Shown here piece after piece: positions 29,231-37,976 of a stretch of 64,000 nt of DNA. The DNA comes from Campylobacter sp. RM16189 (GTDB lineage Bacteria > Campylobacterota > Campylobacteria > Campylobacterales > Campylobacteraceae): contig NZ_LIWR01000005.1 of NCBI RefSeq assembly GCF_012978815.1, positions 129,763 to 193,762 of the forward strand. Direction: 5' to 3'. The translations under genes were made by a program, and so were the position numbers. Positions within the stretch are counted from its first letter, which is position 1. Every line of letters starts with the position of its first letter. The notes under the pieces are model-generated. The model saw nothing but the letters and a program-made list of their open reading frames with translations, did no database searches and had not been told where the DNA came from.

Positions 29231-29731
29231 CTATCCTCTTTGGAGCTTATGTACTAATTCATCATACTCTACATTTGATTCTTTTAAAATTTTATCTAAT
29301 AATTTACCAGAAGCTTCCATTCCGCCTGTTTTTTCAGCCTCTAAAAGCTTTTTATATATACTTTCTATGAATTTTACGCCATCCATATTGGGCCTTCTTC
29401 TCACAGAGTGATATCCCACTATTTCACCGTTTTCATCCACAGATGCAGTTACATTTGCAAAAACCCAATAATATCCGCCTTTAAAACTCTTATTCTTAAC
29501 AAATGCAAAAATCTCTCTTTTCGACTTAATTCTATCCCATAAAAGCTTAAAAACGATGCGAGGCATATCCGGATGCCTTATGATATTATGAGGCTTTCCT
29601 AAAAGATCACTCGCTCTGGCTCCAACTATTTCTAAAAACGGTTCATTACAATAGGTTATCTTTCCTTTTGTATCCGTTTTAGAAACTATAAAATCATTCT
29701 CTTTGACAAAATACTGCTTCTCTTCTTGCAT
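29231..29731 (-). CDS. Aer/CetB-type PAS-domain energy-taxis protein
   Basis: A 166-residue soluble protein with one PAS domain at about residues 10-125. The Aer-family features are visible: [37 protein letters not shown], and [18 protein letters not shown]. In the E. coli Aer and Campylobacter CetB family this PAS binds FAD and reports redox state. The C-terminal tail ends LLDKILKESNVEYDELVHKLQRG in part shared with the paralogue at 58153-58665. No signalling domain is fused, so it needs a partner such as the adjacent unknown protein or a chemoreceptor. Confidence 0.85.
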   Translation of the reverse strand: MQEEKQYFVKENDFIVSKTDTKGKITYCNEPFLEIVGARASDLLGKPHNIIRHPDMPRIVFKLLWDRIKSKREIFAFVKNKSFKGGYYWVFANVTASVDENGEIVGYHSVRRRPNMDGVKFIESIYKKLLEAEKTGGMEASGKLLDKILKESNVEYDELVHKLQRG

Positions 29732-29845
29732 CTTACAAAAAATCCCTTAATTAAAAGAAAAACTTTATAATAAAGAAAAATTATACCCAATATAAAATAT
29801 AAATTTTATAAATTTTTAATAAAGCTAATCAGCATTTACTTATTT

Positions 29846-30736
29846 TTACCATCTTCCGCTAGCTCCGCCTCCACCAAAGCCTCCGCCTCCGCCGCTAAAG
29901 CCTCCGCCGGAAGAACCGCTTGAGCCGCCACCACTTGAACTGCTAAAACCTGAGCTAGAAAAACCGCCTCTAGATCTGCTTTTTTTGGAGTTATTCATCT
30001 TTTTAACCATAGGATAAATCAGTATAAAAAACGCTCCAAGCAGAGCAAAAGAGACTAAAGCCGTATCGGTCTTTAAAAAGATATCCAAAAAAGAAGACGA
30101 AAACACTCCTGCAAAAGCCGACATAAAAGATGTTAAACCAATGTCTTTTAAGAACTTAAATTTAAAAATTACACCTATAAAAAGCAAGGCAAAGCCGCCG
30201 ACTATCATAATAGTAGTAAAGCCAAAAAACGTATCCATCTTAGGATCAGTCACATAATCATTACTGCTATCTTCATCTATGAAGTTTAGTATCTTATCTA
30301 TTCCATCTAAGATGCCTTGTTCTAAATTTCCATCTTTAAATTTAGGGATGATTACTCTTTGTATTATCTCATGGCTTGTAGCATCTGCTAATGATCCTTC
30401 TAAACCATATCCTACTTCTATGCGAATTTCCTTTTCATTTGGAGCTACTACTAACAATACTCCATTGTTTTTATCTTTTTGTCCTATGGACCACTTTCTT
30501 GCAAGTTCTAAGGAGTAGCTTTCTATACTTTGTCCTTCAAGTGAATTTAAAGTAACTACTACTACTTGATTTGTTGTATTTGTTTCATGGTTTGCAAGAA
30601 TTTTAGTTAAGTTTTCTCTTGCTGTTTGGCTTAGTATATTTGCTTCATCGACTACTCTGCCGGTGAGGTGAGGGAATGAAATTTCACTTGCAAACAAAGA
30701 TAAAAAAGTGAATAAAATAAGTAAAATTTTCTTCAT
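29846..30736 (-). CDS. TPM-domain (YgcG-like) membrane protein, copy 4 of array
   Basis: A 296-residue exported protein: signal peptide (LLILFTFLSLFA), TPM domain (about 20-150) with LTGRVVDEANILS, TNQVVVVTLNSLEGQSIESYSLELARKW in part, NNGVLLVVAPNEKEIRIEVGYGLEGSL, then three hydrophobic segments and a Ser/Gly-rich tail ending GGGGASGRW. TPM domains occur in YgcG, Psb32 and TLP18.3, linked to membrane maintenance and stress. It is the most distal gene of a lemA-led run of four TPM genes, and very similar to the copy at 32522-33403. Confidence 0.82.
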   Translation of the reverse strand: MKKILLILFTFLSLFASEISFPHLTGRVVDEANILSQTARENLTKILANHETNTTNQVVVVTLNSLEGQSIESYSLELARKWSIGQKDKNNGVLLVVAPNEKEIRIEVGYGLEGSLADATSHEIIQRVIIPKFKDGNLEQGILDGIDKILNFIDEDSSNDYVTDPKMDTFFGFTTIMIVGGFALLFIGVIFKFKFLKDIGLTSFMSAFAGVFSSSFLDIFLKTDTALVSFALLGAFFILIYPMVKKMNNSKKSRSRGGFSSSGFSSSSGGGSSGSSGGGFSGGGGGFGGGGASGRW

Positions 30737-30746
30737 TTCTAAGTTC

Positions 30747-31535
30747 TTAAGCCTCTTTTGCCTTCTTTATACCAAACAAAGAGTTTAAAAAGCCCAAATT
30801 TACGTATCTGCTGCCATCCTCCCTCATATCTATACGCATAGTTAAAAGTGTAAATACAAAGACAATGCCAAAAAATAGAAAAGAAGGCATGCCATAAGGC
30901 AAGGCTTTCATTAAAAACACAGTTAGCATGCCTGAGAGCACAGAAGACATACCGACTTGAATCAAAAAAAACAGATTAAACTTATGACTCACAATCCACA
31001 AAAGAAGCCCTCCAAATACCGATATCGCAAGTATGGCTATAGTGGCATCTTCATAAGGATGGGTTGTGTAGTCATTGCTCTTATCATCATCCATAAATTC
31101 TAAAGTCTTGATAACTCCTAGCTTGAAAGCGCCGTCGATATTTCTTTCGCTCAGTTTAGCCTCTATAATATCTGATGTTATCGAATCGCCTTTAAGCCAG
31201 TCGCCATTCGTAACTATAATCGCTCTTGAATTTAGATAGTTTCGCGAGTCGTAAGATACAACTAAAATAGCTGTCTTGTCGTCTATATTCCAGTGTTTTG
31301 CAAGATTTTGAGCGTAAGAAGTGATGTACTCTTCTTTTTTTAGTTTTACCGCAACCACTATGAGTTTGTTGCCGTATTTAGACTCATGCTCACTTATCTT
31401 CCTGCTAAGATCGCTCCTAGCAACTTCATTTAACAGACCTGATTTATCTATGACAGCGCCTGAAAGCTCGGGGAAATTTGCTTGAGTAAAGGCAAAGCTA
31501 AAAACAACCATTAAAGATATCAAAATTTTATTCAC
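30747..31535 (-). CDS. Divergent TPM-domain membrane protein, copy 3 of array
   Basis: About 262 residues. The start I support is GTG 31535 (MNKILISLMVVFSFAFTQ), with AAGAGG 7 bases upstream and a signal peptide. An earlier in-frame start would only read the Gly-rich tail of the neighbour in another frame. The TPM domain remains recognisable (FPELSGAVIDKSGLL, NKLIVVAVKLKKEEY), but NGVLLVVAPNE is replaced by TAILVVSYDSR and EVGYGLEG by TNGDWLKG. Three membrane segments follow. The Gly-rich tail is absent and the protein ends GIKKAKEA. It looks like a diverged paralogue. Confidence 0.7.
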   Translation of the reverse strand: MNKILISLMVVFSFAFTQANFPELSGAVIDKSGLLNEVARSDLSRKISEHESKYGNKLIVVAVKLKKEEYITSYAQNLAKHWNIDDKTAILVVSYDSRNYLNSRAIIVTNGDWLKGDSITSDIIEAKLSERNIDGAFKLGVIKTLEFMDDDKSNDYTTHPYEDATIAILAISVFGGLLLWIVSHKFNLFFLIQVGMSSVLSGMLTVFLMKALPYGMPSFLFFGIVFVFTLLTMRIDMREDGSRYVNLGFLNSLFGIKKAKEA

Positions 31536-31557
31536 AACAACCTCTTTTATACTAACT

Positions 31558-32448
31558 CTACCACTTACCGCCGGCTCCGCCGCCACCAAAGCTTCCGCCG
31601 CCACCGCTAGCGCCACTGCCGCTACTGCCTTCGCTTTCAACGAAGTATTTATAGCTATCGACTCCTTCTTTCCAGCCGTATATTAATTTTTCATCAGGTG
31701 TATTCATAATCTCTTTTAGCACATAAGGAAAAACGGCTACTATACTTACTAAAATGGCTAATGTTTTATATATTATAGGATCTATCGGTGCGCTGATAAT
31801 AGCTCCGATAAAGCCTCCTAGCATAATCGAGCCAACGATGCTAGAGCCCACATCGCCTATAACTCTGCGTCCGCTTAGCCTACCTATAAATATAAAAATA
31901 GAACAAGACGCTATCAAAAAGGCAATAGCCAGCAAAACATTATCCACAAATGCTTGCTCTTTTACTACATCGTTGCTTGCATCTTCATCCGTAAAGTCTA
32001 AAATTCTGGCAACGCCTTCTAACACTCCCTCTTCAAAATCACCGCTTTTAAAATTCGGGATTATTACCTTTTCTATTATACTCTTGCTTGCGGCATCGGT
32101 TAAAACTCCCTCAAGTCCGTATCCAACCTCTATGCGCACTTCTTTTTCATTTGGAGCTACTACCAACAAAACTCCGTTATCTTTATCCTTTTGCCCGATC
32201 TCCCATTTTCTTGCAAGCGCTAAAGAGTAACTTTCTATGGAGTAGTTGTGAAGCGATTTTAGGGTTACGACTACGATTTGATTGGTAGTTGCTTTTTCGT
32301 GGGCTTCAAGTGTCGCTGTTAAGCTATCTTTTGTGCCTTTGGTTAGTATATTTGCCTCATCCACAACCCTGCCCGTAAACTCAGGAAGTGAAATTTCAGC
32401 CGAAAAGAGTGACATAAAAGCTAGTAAAACAAATAATATCTTTCTCAT
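31558..32448 (-). CDS. TPM-domain (YgcG-like) membrane protein, copy 2 of array
   Basis: A 296-residue protein with a signal peptide (ILFVLLAFMSLFSA), TPM domain with FTGRVVDEANILT, NNGVLLVVAP-type core and VRIEVGYGLEGVL, hydrophobic segments near residues 170-240, and a Gly-rich tail ending GGAGGKW. It lies between the copy at 32522 and the diverged copy at 30747, all on the minus strand downstream of lemA. Confidence 0.82.
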   Translation of the reverse strand: MRKILFVLLAFMSLFSAEISLPEFTGRVVDEANILTKGTKDSLTATLEAHEKATTNQIVVVTLKSLHNYSIESYSLALARKWEIGQKDKDNGVLLVVAPNEKEVRIEVGYGLEGVLTDAASKSIIEKVIIPNFKSGDFEEGVLEGVARILDFTDEDASNDVVKEQAFVDNVLLAIAFLIASCSIFIFIGRLSGRRVIGDVGSSIVGSIMLGGFIGAIISAPIDPIIYKTLAILVSIVAVFPYVLKEIMNTPDEKLIYGWKEGVDSYKYFVESEGSSGSGASGGGGSFGGGGAGGKW

Positions 32449-32521
32449 AACAAACTAGTTTTTGGGTCAAATTTGTAGCTAATTGCAAATTTGACCTGTA
32501 TTTTGTATAAATTTTATAAAT

Positions 32522-33403
32522 TTACCACCTACCGCTGGCTCCGCCACCGCCAAAGCTTCCGCCACCGCCACTAAAGCCGCCTCCTCTACTTCCACCGCTA
32601 AATCCGCCGCTGCTACCGCCGCCCGCATAGCCGCCGCTCTTTAAAAGTCCTCTTGGCATCTTTCTTATGCTGTTAAAGACAAATATAAAAATTGCCACTG
32701 TTACAACCGCAGCTACTATTATAGAAAGCATAACAGAACCGGTAAATGCACTGACAAGAACTCCTATAAAAAATCCTAGCAAACTAGACACTAACACAGA
32801 AGTAGCAATGTCGCTCACAATCCTATACTTAATCAACTTGCTAATAAAAACTAGGATAAGCGAGCCTCCTACCATACTAGCAAATACAGTAAAAAACATA
32901 TCTTCCATAGGATCTGTCACATAATTATTATTAGCATCATTATCTATAAAATCAAGTATTTTATAAGTTGCTTGCAATACTCCTTGATCTACGTCCGAGT
33001 TTTTAAATTTCGGAACAATAATCCTTTGTATTATACTGCTAGCCGTTGCATCCGTTAAAGAGCCTTCAAGCCCATATCCTACTTCTATACGAACCTCTCT
33101 TTCATTTGGAGCAACGACCAATAATACACCGTTATTTTTATCTTTTTGACCGATACCCCAATGTCTTCCAAGCTTTAAAGAGTAAGACTCTATATCTTGA
33201 CCCTGTAAAGAGTTTACCGTAACTACTACAACTTGATTTGTAGTGTTGTTTTCATGGTTTGCAAGAATTTCTGTGAGCTTATCTTTTGTCTCTTGTTTTA
33301 AAATTCCGGCTTCATCTACTACTCTGCCTGTAAGCTCAGGGAATTTTATATCCGCAGCAAAAATAGCTACGGATATAAATAAGAGGGTTAAAATTTTTTT
33401 CAT
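32522..33403 (-). CDS. TPM-domain (YgcG-like) membrane protein, copy 1 of array
   Basis: A 293-residue protein directly downstream of lemA (18-base gap). It has a signal peptide (ILTLLFISVAIFA), a TPM domain with LTGRVVDEAGILK, TTNQVVVVTVNSLQGQ and VRIEVGYGLEGSL, hydrophobic segments in the second half, and a Gly/Ser-rich tail ending GGGGASGRW. LemA next to a TPM protein is a recurrent bacterial pairing, so this is probably the ancestral member, with the next three arising by duplication. Confidence 0.85.
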   Translation of the reverse strand: MKKILTLLFISVAIFAADIKFPELTGRVVDEAGILKQETKDKLTEILANHENNTTNQVVVVTVNSLQGQDIESYSLKLGRHWGIGQKDKNNGVLLVVAPNEREVRIEVGYGLEGSLTDATASSIIQRIIVPKFKNSDVDQGVLQATYKILDFIDNDANNNYVTDPMEDMFFTVFASMVGGSLILVFISKLIKYRIVSDIATSVLVSSLLGFFIGVLVSAFTGSVMLSIIVAAVVTVAIFIFVFNSIRKMPRGLLKSGGYAGGGSSGGFSGGSRGGGFSGGGGSFGGGGASGRW

Positions 33404-33421
33404 AATAGCTCCTTTGAGTTG

Positions 33422-34012
33422 CTATTTAAACGAAACTTCCGGTGTCTTTTGCTCGCTTTCACTAGCCTCAAAAGTCTCTTTTATCTTAGCGTCAGGATGA
33501 AAAATTTGTGCTACAAATTTACCAGGAAAAGTTCTTAGCACTAAATTATACTCCTTAACTGCAGCAATATAGTCCATTCTAGCTACGGCGATGCGATTTT
33601 CAGTGCCCTCAAGCTGAGACTGAAGAGCTAAGAAATTTTGATCGGCTTTTAACTGCGGATAGTTTTCACTAATAGCCATAAGTCTTCCAAGTGCTCCACC
33701 GAGAGTTTTTTGAGCCTCTTCAAATTCTTTAAGCTTTCTTGGATCCTCAATAGTACTAGCATCTATCTTCATCTGCGAAACTTTACTTCTAGCCTCTGTA
33801 ACCTCAGCAAATACACCCTTTTCGTGAGCCGCATATCCTTGCACCGTGCTAACCAAATTTGGTATCAGATCAGCACGCCTTTTATACTGGTTTTGCACCT
33901 GTGACCACTTCTCTTTGGTGTTCTCATCAAGTGTCGGAACTTGATTGTAATATTTTAAGAAAATTCCTCCAAAAATCGCAACTACGACTAAAAGTCCTGC
34001 CAATCCTTTCAT
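33422..34012 (-). CDS. lemA: LemA-family membrane protein
   Basis: A 196-residue LemA protein. A single N-terminal transmembrane segment (GLLVVVAIFGGIFL) is followed by a helical domain with the family motifs WSQVQNQYKRRADLIPNLV, ENYPQLKADQNF, LEGTENRIAVARMDYI and YNLVLRTFPG. The biochemical role is not settled. It heads the TPM run, suggesting one membrane-associated complex. Confidence 0.92.
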   Translation of the reverse strand: MKGLAGLLVVVAIFGGIFLKYYNQVPTLDENTKEKWSQVQNQYKRRADLIPNLVSTVQGYAAHEKGVFAEVTEARSKVSQMKIDASTIEDPRKLKEFEEAQKTLGGALGRLMAISENYPQLKADQNFLALQSQLEGTENRIAVARMDYIAAVKEYNLVLRTFPGKFVAQIFHPDAKIKETFEASESEQKTPEVSFK

Positions 34013-34092
34013 CTTAAACCTTTCTTAGTGATTTTATTTTTACTTTTGCTTCACTTACGTACAAACACTACAAATGCGAGCTACCAATGATT

Positions 34093-35151
34093 TTAAAAAT
34101 TCGCCAACTCATCGCAGCCTGTTTTATTTCCCAAATCGCAACCTAACTTAAAGTATTTTTTAGCTTCAGCCTCATTTTTTTCGATCAAACCACCTTTTAA
34201 ATACAAAAACCCTAGTCCCGTGCAGCCTGCGGCAAGTTTATATTCGCAAGACTTTACAAAATACTCAACAGCCTTAGGATCCTTTTGTGCTGCATACGCA
34301 AAGCCTAAATTTCTGCATGCTTCGCCGCTTCCACCATCGCAAGCCACCGCCATAAATTCAGGACTATTAATGACCTTGCAAGCATCTTTGGATTTACCGC
34401 TTGCGCAAGCCTTACTAATAAAATTATAAGCTTTTAGTATATCTTTTTTCCCGTATTGATCGTCTTTATATATAATCCCTAAAACCAAGCAATCTTGAGG
34501 TCTTTCGCCTTCGCAAAGAGGCTCTAAAACTTTAATGGCTTTTTCCACATTTTGGCTCACGCCTTTGCCCTCTCTATAAGAATATGCTAAATTTCGGCAA
34601 GATAGCCCATGGTTTTTCTTGCAACCTTGCTCCCATAGTTCAAAGCTTTTTTTGTAATCATTAGCGCCGAAGTAAAAATTACCTAAATCATTGCAACCGT
34701 CAAGATCGCCAAGATCGCAAGACTTTTGCGCAAAAAATTTCTCTTTGCTTATTTTGTAAGCCTTATTGCATGCTACGGAGTCGCCGCCTTCACACGCGGT
34801 TACGTATCTGGAAAAATCAGATCCCTCCTGAACTTGTCCTCCGCCACTATCTTTTCCGACTTTAGAGCAGCAATCGCTTCTGCCTGTTTTATCGCAGCAT
34901 TTTTGATAGGCTTGTTGGGCTAAAGACTGATCTTTTTTTACTTTTCCACCAAAGCCGAATTCATAAATTTTACCCGCCTCGTAGCAAGCCAAATCGTTAT
35001 TTTTATTAAAACAACTGGCGTGAAAAAACTGAATCGCACTTACCATATCGCCTTTATTTCTTGCATTAACTCCATTGGCGTAATCTTGTCCCGCTTGCAC
35101 GAAAGAAAAACCTAGGCATATCGCTAAAGCCGAAAAAATAAGCCTTTTCAT
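34093..35151 (-). CDS. Exported Cys-rich Sel1-repeat protein
   Basis: A 352-residue protein with a signal peptide (LIFSALAICLGFSFVQAG) and tandem Sel1-like repeats through the rest, for example ACYEAGKIYEFGFGG, LSCRNLAYSYREGKG and GCTGLGFLYLKGGLIEKNEAEAKKYF. Paired Cys recur at regular spacing, as in the Helicobacter Hcp family, where they form disulfides between helices. It is presumably a periplasmic or secreted scaffold protein; no partner is evident. It lies upstream of lemA on the same strand. Confidence 0.85.
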   Translation of the reverse strand: MKRLIFSALAICLGFSFVQAGQDYANGVNARNKGDMVSAIQFFHASCFNKNNDLACYEAGKIYEFGFGGKVKKDQSLAQQAYQKCCDKTGRSDCCSKVGKDSGGGQVQEGSDFSRYVTACEGGDSVACNKAYKISKEKFFAQKSCDLGDLDGCNDLGNFYFGANDYKKSFELWEQGCKKNHGLSCRNLAYSYREGKGVSQNVEKAIKVLEPLCEGERPQDCLVLGIIYKDDQYGKKDILKAYNFISKACASGKSKDACKVINSPEFMAVACDGGSGEACRNLGFAYAAQKDPKAVEYFVKSCEYKLAAGCTGLGFLYLKGGLIEKNEAEAKKYFKLGCDLGNKTGCDELANF

Positions 35152-35253
35152 AAAATCTCCTTTAAGATAAATTTAAAATACAAGACTATTATATCGTAAT
35201 GTTACTATTATGTTTATAAAATATTTAATGATTGTATAAAATTTTTAAGAAAA

Positions 35254-35330
35254 TGGTGCGCTCGAAGGAATTCGAATCCCTGACCTTTTGAACCGCAATC
35301 AAATGCTCTATCCAGCTGAGCTACGAGCGC
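35254..35330 (-). tRNA. tRNA-Arg (anticodon GCG)
   Basis: The minus strand folds into a complete cloverleaf. The acceptor stem is GCGCTCG/CGAGCGC; the D arm has GCTCAGCTGGATAGAGC; the anticodon stem is TTTGA/TCAAA around loop TTGCGGT; the T arm is AGGGA-TTCGAAT-TCCTT. The anticodon is GCG, read as arginine (CGC, CGU). The D-loop A after GG and discriminator A fit arginine identity. The CCA end is encoded (35254-35256). Confidence 0.92.
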
Positions 35331-35572
35331 ACAATATAATTAAGTAAGGCTCGAAGTATAACCAAACCTTTCTTAAATCTTTCATAAATTTCTAAAAAGC
35401 CCTTATAAATTTACAAATTTCACCATAAAGTCTTAAATTTTATAAAATTTAATCATCAATAAAAAATCTTTATGCTATCGTTATAAGGTTTAAATTTAAG
35501 ATCACAAATTTCATAAAAAATATTTTGAGATAATTGAATTATGATAAAAAGTCGTAAGATTAAGGAAAAGAA

Positions 35573-37042
35573 GTGATACATAAAATTCTAATCGCCAACC
35601 GTGGCGAAATAGCCGTACGAATCATTCGTGCCTGCAAAGACCTACACATCAAAAACGTAGCCATATACACAAAGCCTGATCAGGATTGTCTGCATGTAAA
35701 AGTAGCTGATGAGGCATATCAAATCGGCATAGATCCGATCAAAGGATATCTTGACGCAAAACGTATCGTAGAGGTTGCTAAAGCCTGCGGAGCGGACGCT
35801 ATACATCCGGGATACGGATTTTTAAGCGAGAACTACGAATTTGCAAAAGAGGTGCAAGACGCTGGGCTCATATTTATCGGTCCAAATGCGGACGTGATAC
35901 GCAAAATGGGTAATAAAAACATAGCTCGCTATCTAATGAATAAAAACGGAATTCCCGTAGTTCCTGGCACTGAAAAGCTAAATAACGAAACCATGGAAGA
36001 CATCAAGCTTTTTGCCGAAAAGATCGGCTATCCCGTTATATTAAAAGCAAGTGGGGGCGGGGGCGGAAGAGGAATTCGCGTCGTGTGGAAAGAAGAAGAG
36101 CTTGAAAGTAGCTTTGAAAGCTGCAAGCGCGAAGCTAAGGCGTTTTTTAATAACGATGAAGTATTTATGGAAAAGTATGTCATCAACCCGCGCCATATCG
36201 AATTTCAAATAGTAGGCGATAAATATGGCAACATCATTCACTTAGCCGAGCGTGACTGCTCTATCCAGCGCAGACATCAAAAAATTTTAGAGATTGCTCC
36301 AAGTCCAAGTATCAGCGAAAATTTGCGTAAAAGTATGGGTGTGACGGCGGTTGCGGCGGCAAAGGCGGTTAATTATACTAACGCCGGAACGGTTGAGTTT
36401 TTGCTTGATGATTATAACAACTTTTATTTTATGGAGATGAACACAAGAATTCAAGTTGAGCACGGCGTAACTGAAGAGATAACCGGAGTCGATCTAATCG
36501 TAATGCAGATAAGAATCGCAGCCGGCGACATCCTTCATATGCAACAAAGCGACGTCGTCACTCAAGGCTTTGCTATAGAAGCTCGTATCACGGCTGAGGA
36601 CGCGTGGCAAAATTTCATCCCAAGCCCGGGGCGAATTTCAGGCTACTACCCTGCTCTTGGTCCTAGCGTGCGCGTAGATAGTCATCTTTACAAAGACTAT
36701 CAAATTCCGCCGTTTTACGATAGTTTGCTTGCAAAACTTATCGTGCGTGCAACAAGCTACGATCTAGCGGTAAATAAGCTAAAACGCGCGCTAGATGAAT
36801 TTACCATAGAAGGCGACGTAAAAACGACGATCCCATTTTTGCTAAGCATTAGCAAGGAACGCGACTTTAGGCGTGGATTTTTCGATACCTCTTATGTAGA
36901 AAACAAGATGCCAGCCCTGCTTGAAAAGATGAAGACGAAAGATAACGAGAGCAACGAAGAGGTCATTGCAGCGATTGCAGCGGCAATTCAAAAAGTAAAA
37001 GACGCTAGGAAATTAAAACAGCAAGGAAATTCAGATGAATGA
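35573..37042 (+). CDS. pycA: Biotin carboxylase, probably pyruvate carboxylase subunit A
   Basis: A 489-residue ATP-grasp biotin carboxylase. It has LIANRGEIAVRIIRA, HPGYGFLSEN, the nucleotide loop KASGGGGGRGIR, ERDCSIQRRHQKI, and EMNTRIQVEHGVTE with the catalytic Arg/Glu. It should carboxylate the biotin of a carrier subunit. The neighbourhood (61-residue protein, bpt, J-domain gene) matches what I recall around the C. jejuni pyruvate carboxylase A subunit rather than accBC. The carrier/transcarboxylase subunit is not in the window, so AccC cannot be excluded. The start is GTG with AAGGAAAAGAA upstream. The 231 bases between the tRNA and this gene show only AT-rich promoter-like sequence. 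Confidence 0.8.
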   Translation: MIHKILIANRGEIAVRIIRACKDLHIKNVAIYTKPDQDCLHVKVADEAYQIGIDPIKGYLDAKRIVEVAKACGADAIHPGYGFLSENYEFAKEVQDAGLIFIGPNADVIRKMGNKNIARYLMNKNGIPVVPGTEKLNNETMEDIKLFAEKIGYPVILKASGGGGGRGIRVVWKEEELESSFESCKREAKAFFNNDEVFMEKYVINPRHIEFQIVGDKYGNIIHLAERDCSIQRRHQKILEIAPSPSISENLRKSMGVTAVAAAKAVNYTNAGTVEFLLDDYNNFYFMEMNTRIQVEHGVTEEITGVDLIVMQIRIAAGDILHMQQSDVVTQGFAIEARITAEDAWQNFIPSPGRISGYYPALGPSVRVDSHLYKDYQIPPFYDSLLAKLIVRATSYDLAVNKLKRALDEFTIEGDVKTTIPFLLSISKERDFRRGFFDTSYVENKMPALLEKMKTKDNESNEEVIAAIAAAIQKVKDARKLKQQGNSDE

Positions 37043-37220
37043 TTTTTTCGATAGTTTAAAAGATATAAAAAAAGAGATGATAAAAGAACTCGGCGAGACA
37101 CCTAAAAAAGAGGTTAAAAAGCATGTCGTGAGCAAAGAAGAGGCTATCGCTCACAAAGAGCAAGCGCTTCGCGATGAATTTATGAAATACGTAAAAGACA
37201 GCGATATAAGGAAGATATGA
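37035..37220 (+). CDS. Small conserved charged protein
   Basis: A 61-residue protein, MNDFFDSLKDIKKEMIKELG at the start, very rich in Lys and Glu and probably helical. It overlaps the pycA stop by 8 bases and overlaps bpt by 4 (ATGA). No domain is recognised. I recall a gene of this size at the same place in C. jejuni, which argues that it is real. Confidence 0.75.
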   Translation: MNDFFDSLKDIKKEMIKELGETPKKEVKKHVVSKEEAIAHKEQALRDEFMKYVKDSDIRKI

Positions 37221-37939
37221 TAATCCCGTTTTCCACACTTCCAAGTCTATGCCCATACCTTAAGGATAGAGACTCAAGGATGGAGTATAACTATGTAAGC
37301 GATTGCGATTTTAGACTAAATGACGCGCTTACTAGGCGTGGATTTAGGCGATTTGGCAAGTATTTTTCCAAACCAAACTGCAATGAGTGCAAAGAGTGCA
37401 TAAGCATAAGAGTTGACGCACTAAATTTTAAATTCGGCAGATCCGCTCGCAGAACTATCGCTAAAAACAAGGGCACAAAAGTCTATATATCAAGCCCTAT
37501 AGTCGATGAAGCGCATCTAAATTTATACCGCAAATACCATAAATTTATGGAGCAAAAGCGCGAATGGAAGTATTATGATCTTGATTTTAGAAAATACTAT
37601 GAACTCTATGTCGCGGGACACGATGAGTTTGGCAAAGAGGTTTCGTATTACGTAGATGGCAAGCTCATAGGAGTTGATCTGATCGATATTTTAAGTGACG
37701 GAATTTCGGCGATTTATTGTTATTATGATCCTGATTTTGCTCACTTATCGCTAGGAAAATTTTCTCTATATCAGCAAATTTACCTAGCCAGACAAAACGG
37801 CTTAAAGTGGATTTATCTTGGATATTACGTCAAAAACTGCCCTAGCCTAGCCTATAAGGGAGAATTTAAACCCTATGAAGAGCTAGAAGAGTATGTTAGC
37901 ATGGATAATGAGCCTATCTGGAGTGCTTTGGAACGCTAA
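37217..37939 (+). CDS. bpt: Aspartate/glutamate leucyltransferase (Bpt, ATE family)
   Basis: A 240-residue tRNA-protein transferase that adds leucine to N-terminal Asp or Glu for the N-end rule. The N-terminal ATE domain has CNECKECISIRV with paired Cys, and the C-terminal domain has VDLIDILSDGISAIYCYYDP and LGYYVKNCPSLAYKGEFKP. Its length suits the bacterial Bpt form. The start overlaps the 61-residue gene. Confidence 0.9.
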   Translation: MIIPFSTLPSLCPYLKDRDSRMEYNYVSDCDFRLNDALTRRGFRRFGKYFSKPNCNECKECISIRVDALNFKFGRSARRTIAKNKGTKVYISSPIVDEAHLNLYRKYHKFMEQKREWKYYDLDFRKYYELYVAGHDEFGKEVSYYVDGKLIGVDLIDILSDGISAIYCYYDPDFAHLSLGKFSLYQQIYLARQNGLKWIYLGYYVKNCPSLAYKGEFKPYEELEEYVSMDNEPIWSALER

Positions 37940-37976
37940 TTGCTTTAATTTAGCATAACTAAATTTGGAGAAATTT

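Noticed and set aside
31536..31640. N-terminal Ala-rich extension of the third TPM gene
   Set aside because: This stretch is the Gly-rich tail of the neighbouring gene read in another frame. A ribosome site and signal peptide place the start at GTG 31535.
36054..36072. G-rich run in pycA, as a possible phase-variable tract
   Set aside because: It is two runs of five G split by a C and encodes the invariant GGGGG loop of biotin carboxylases. It is too short and too constrained to be a contingency locus.
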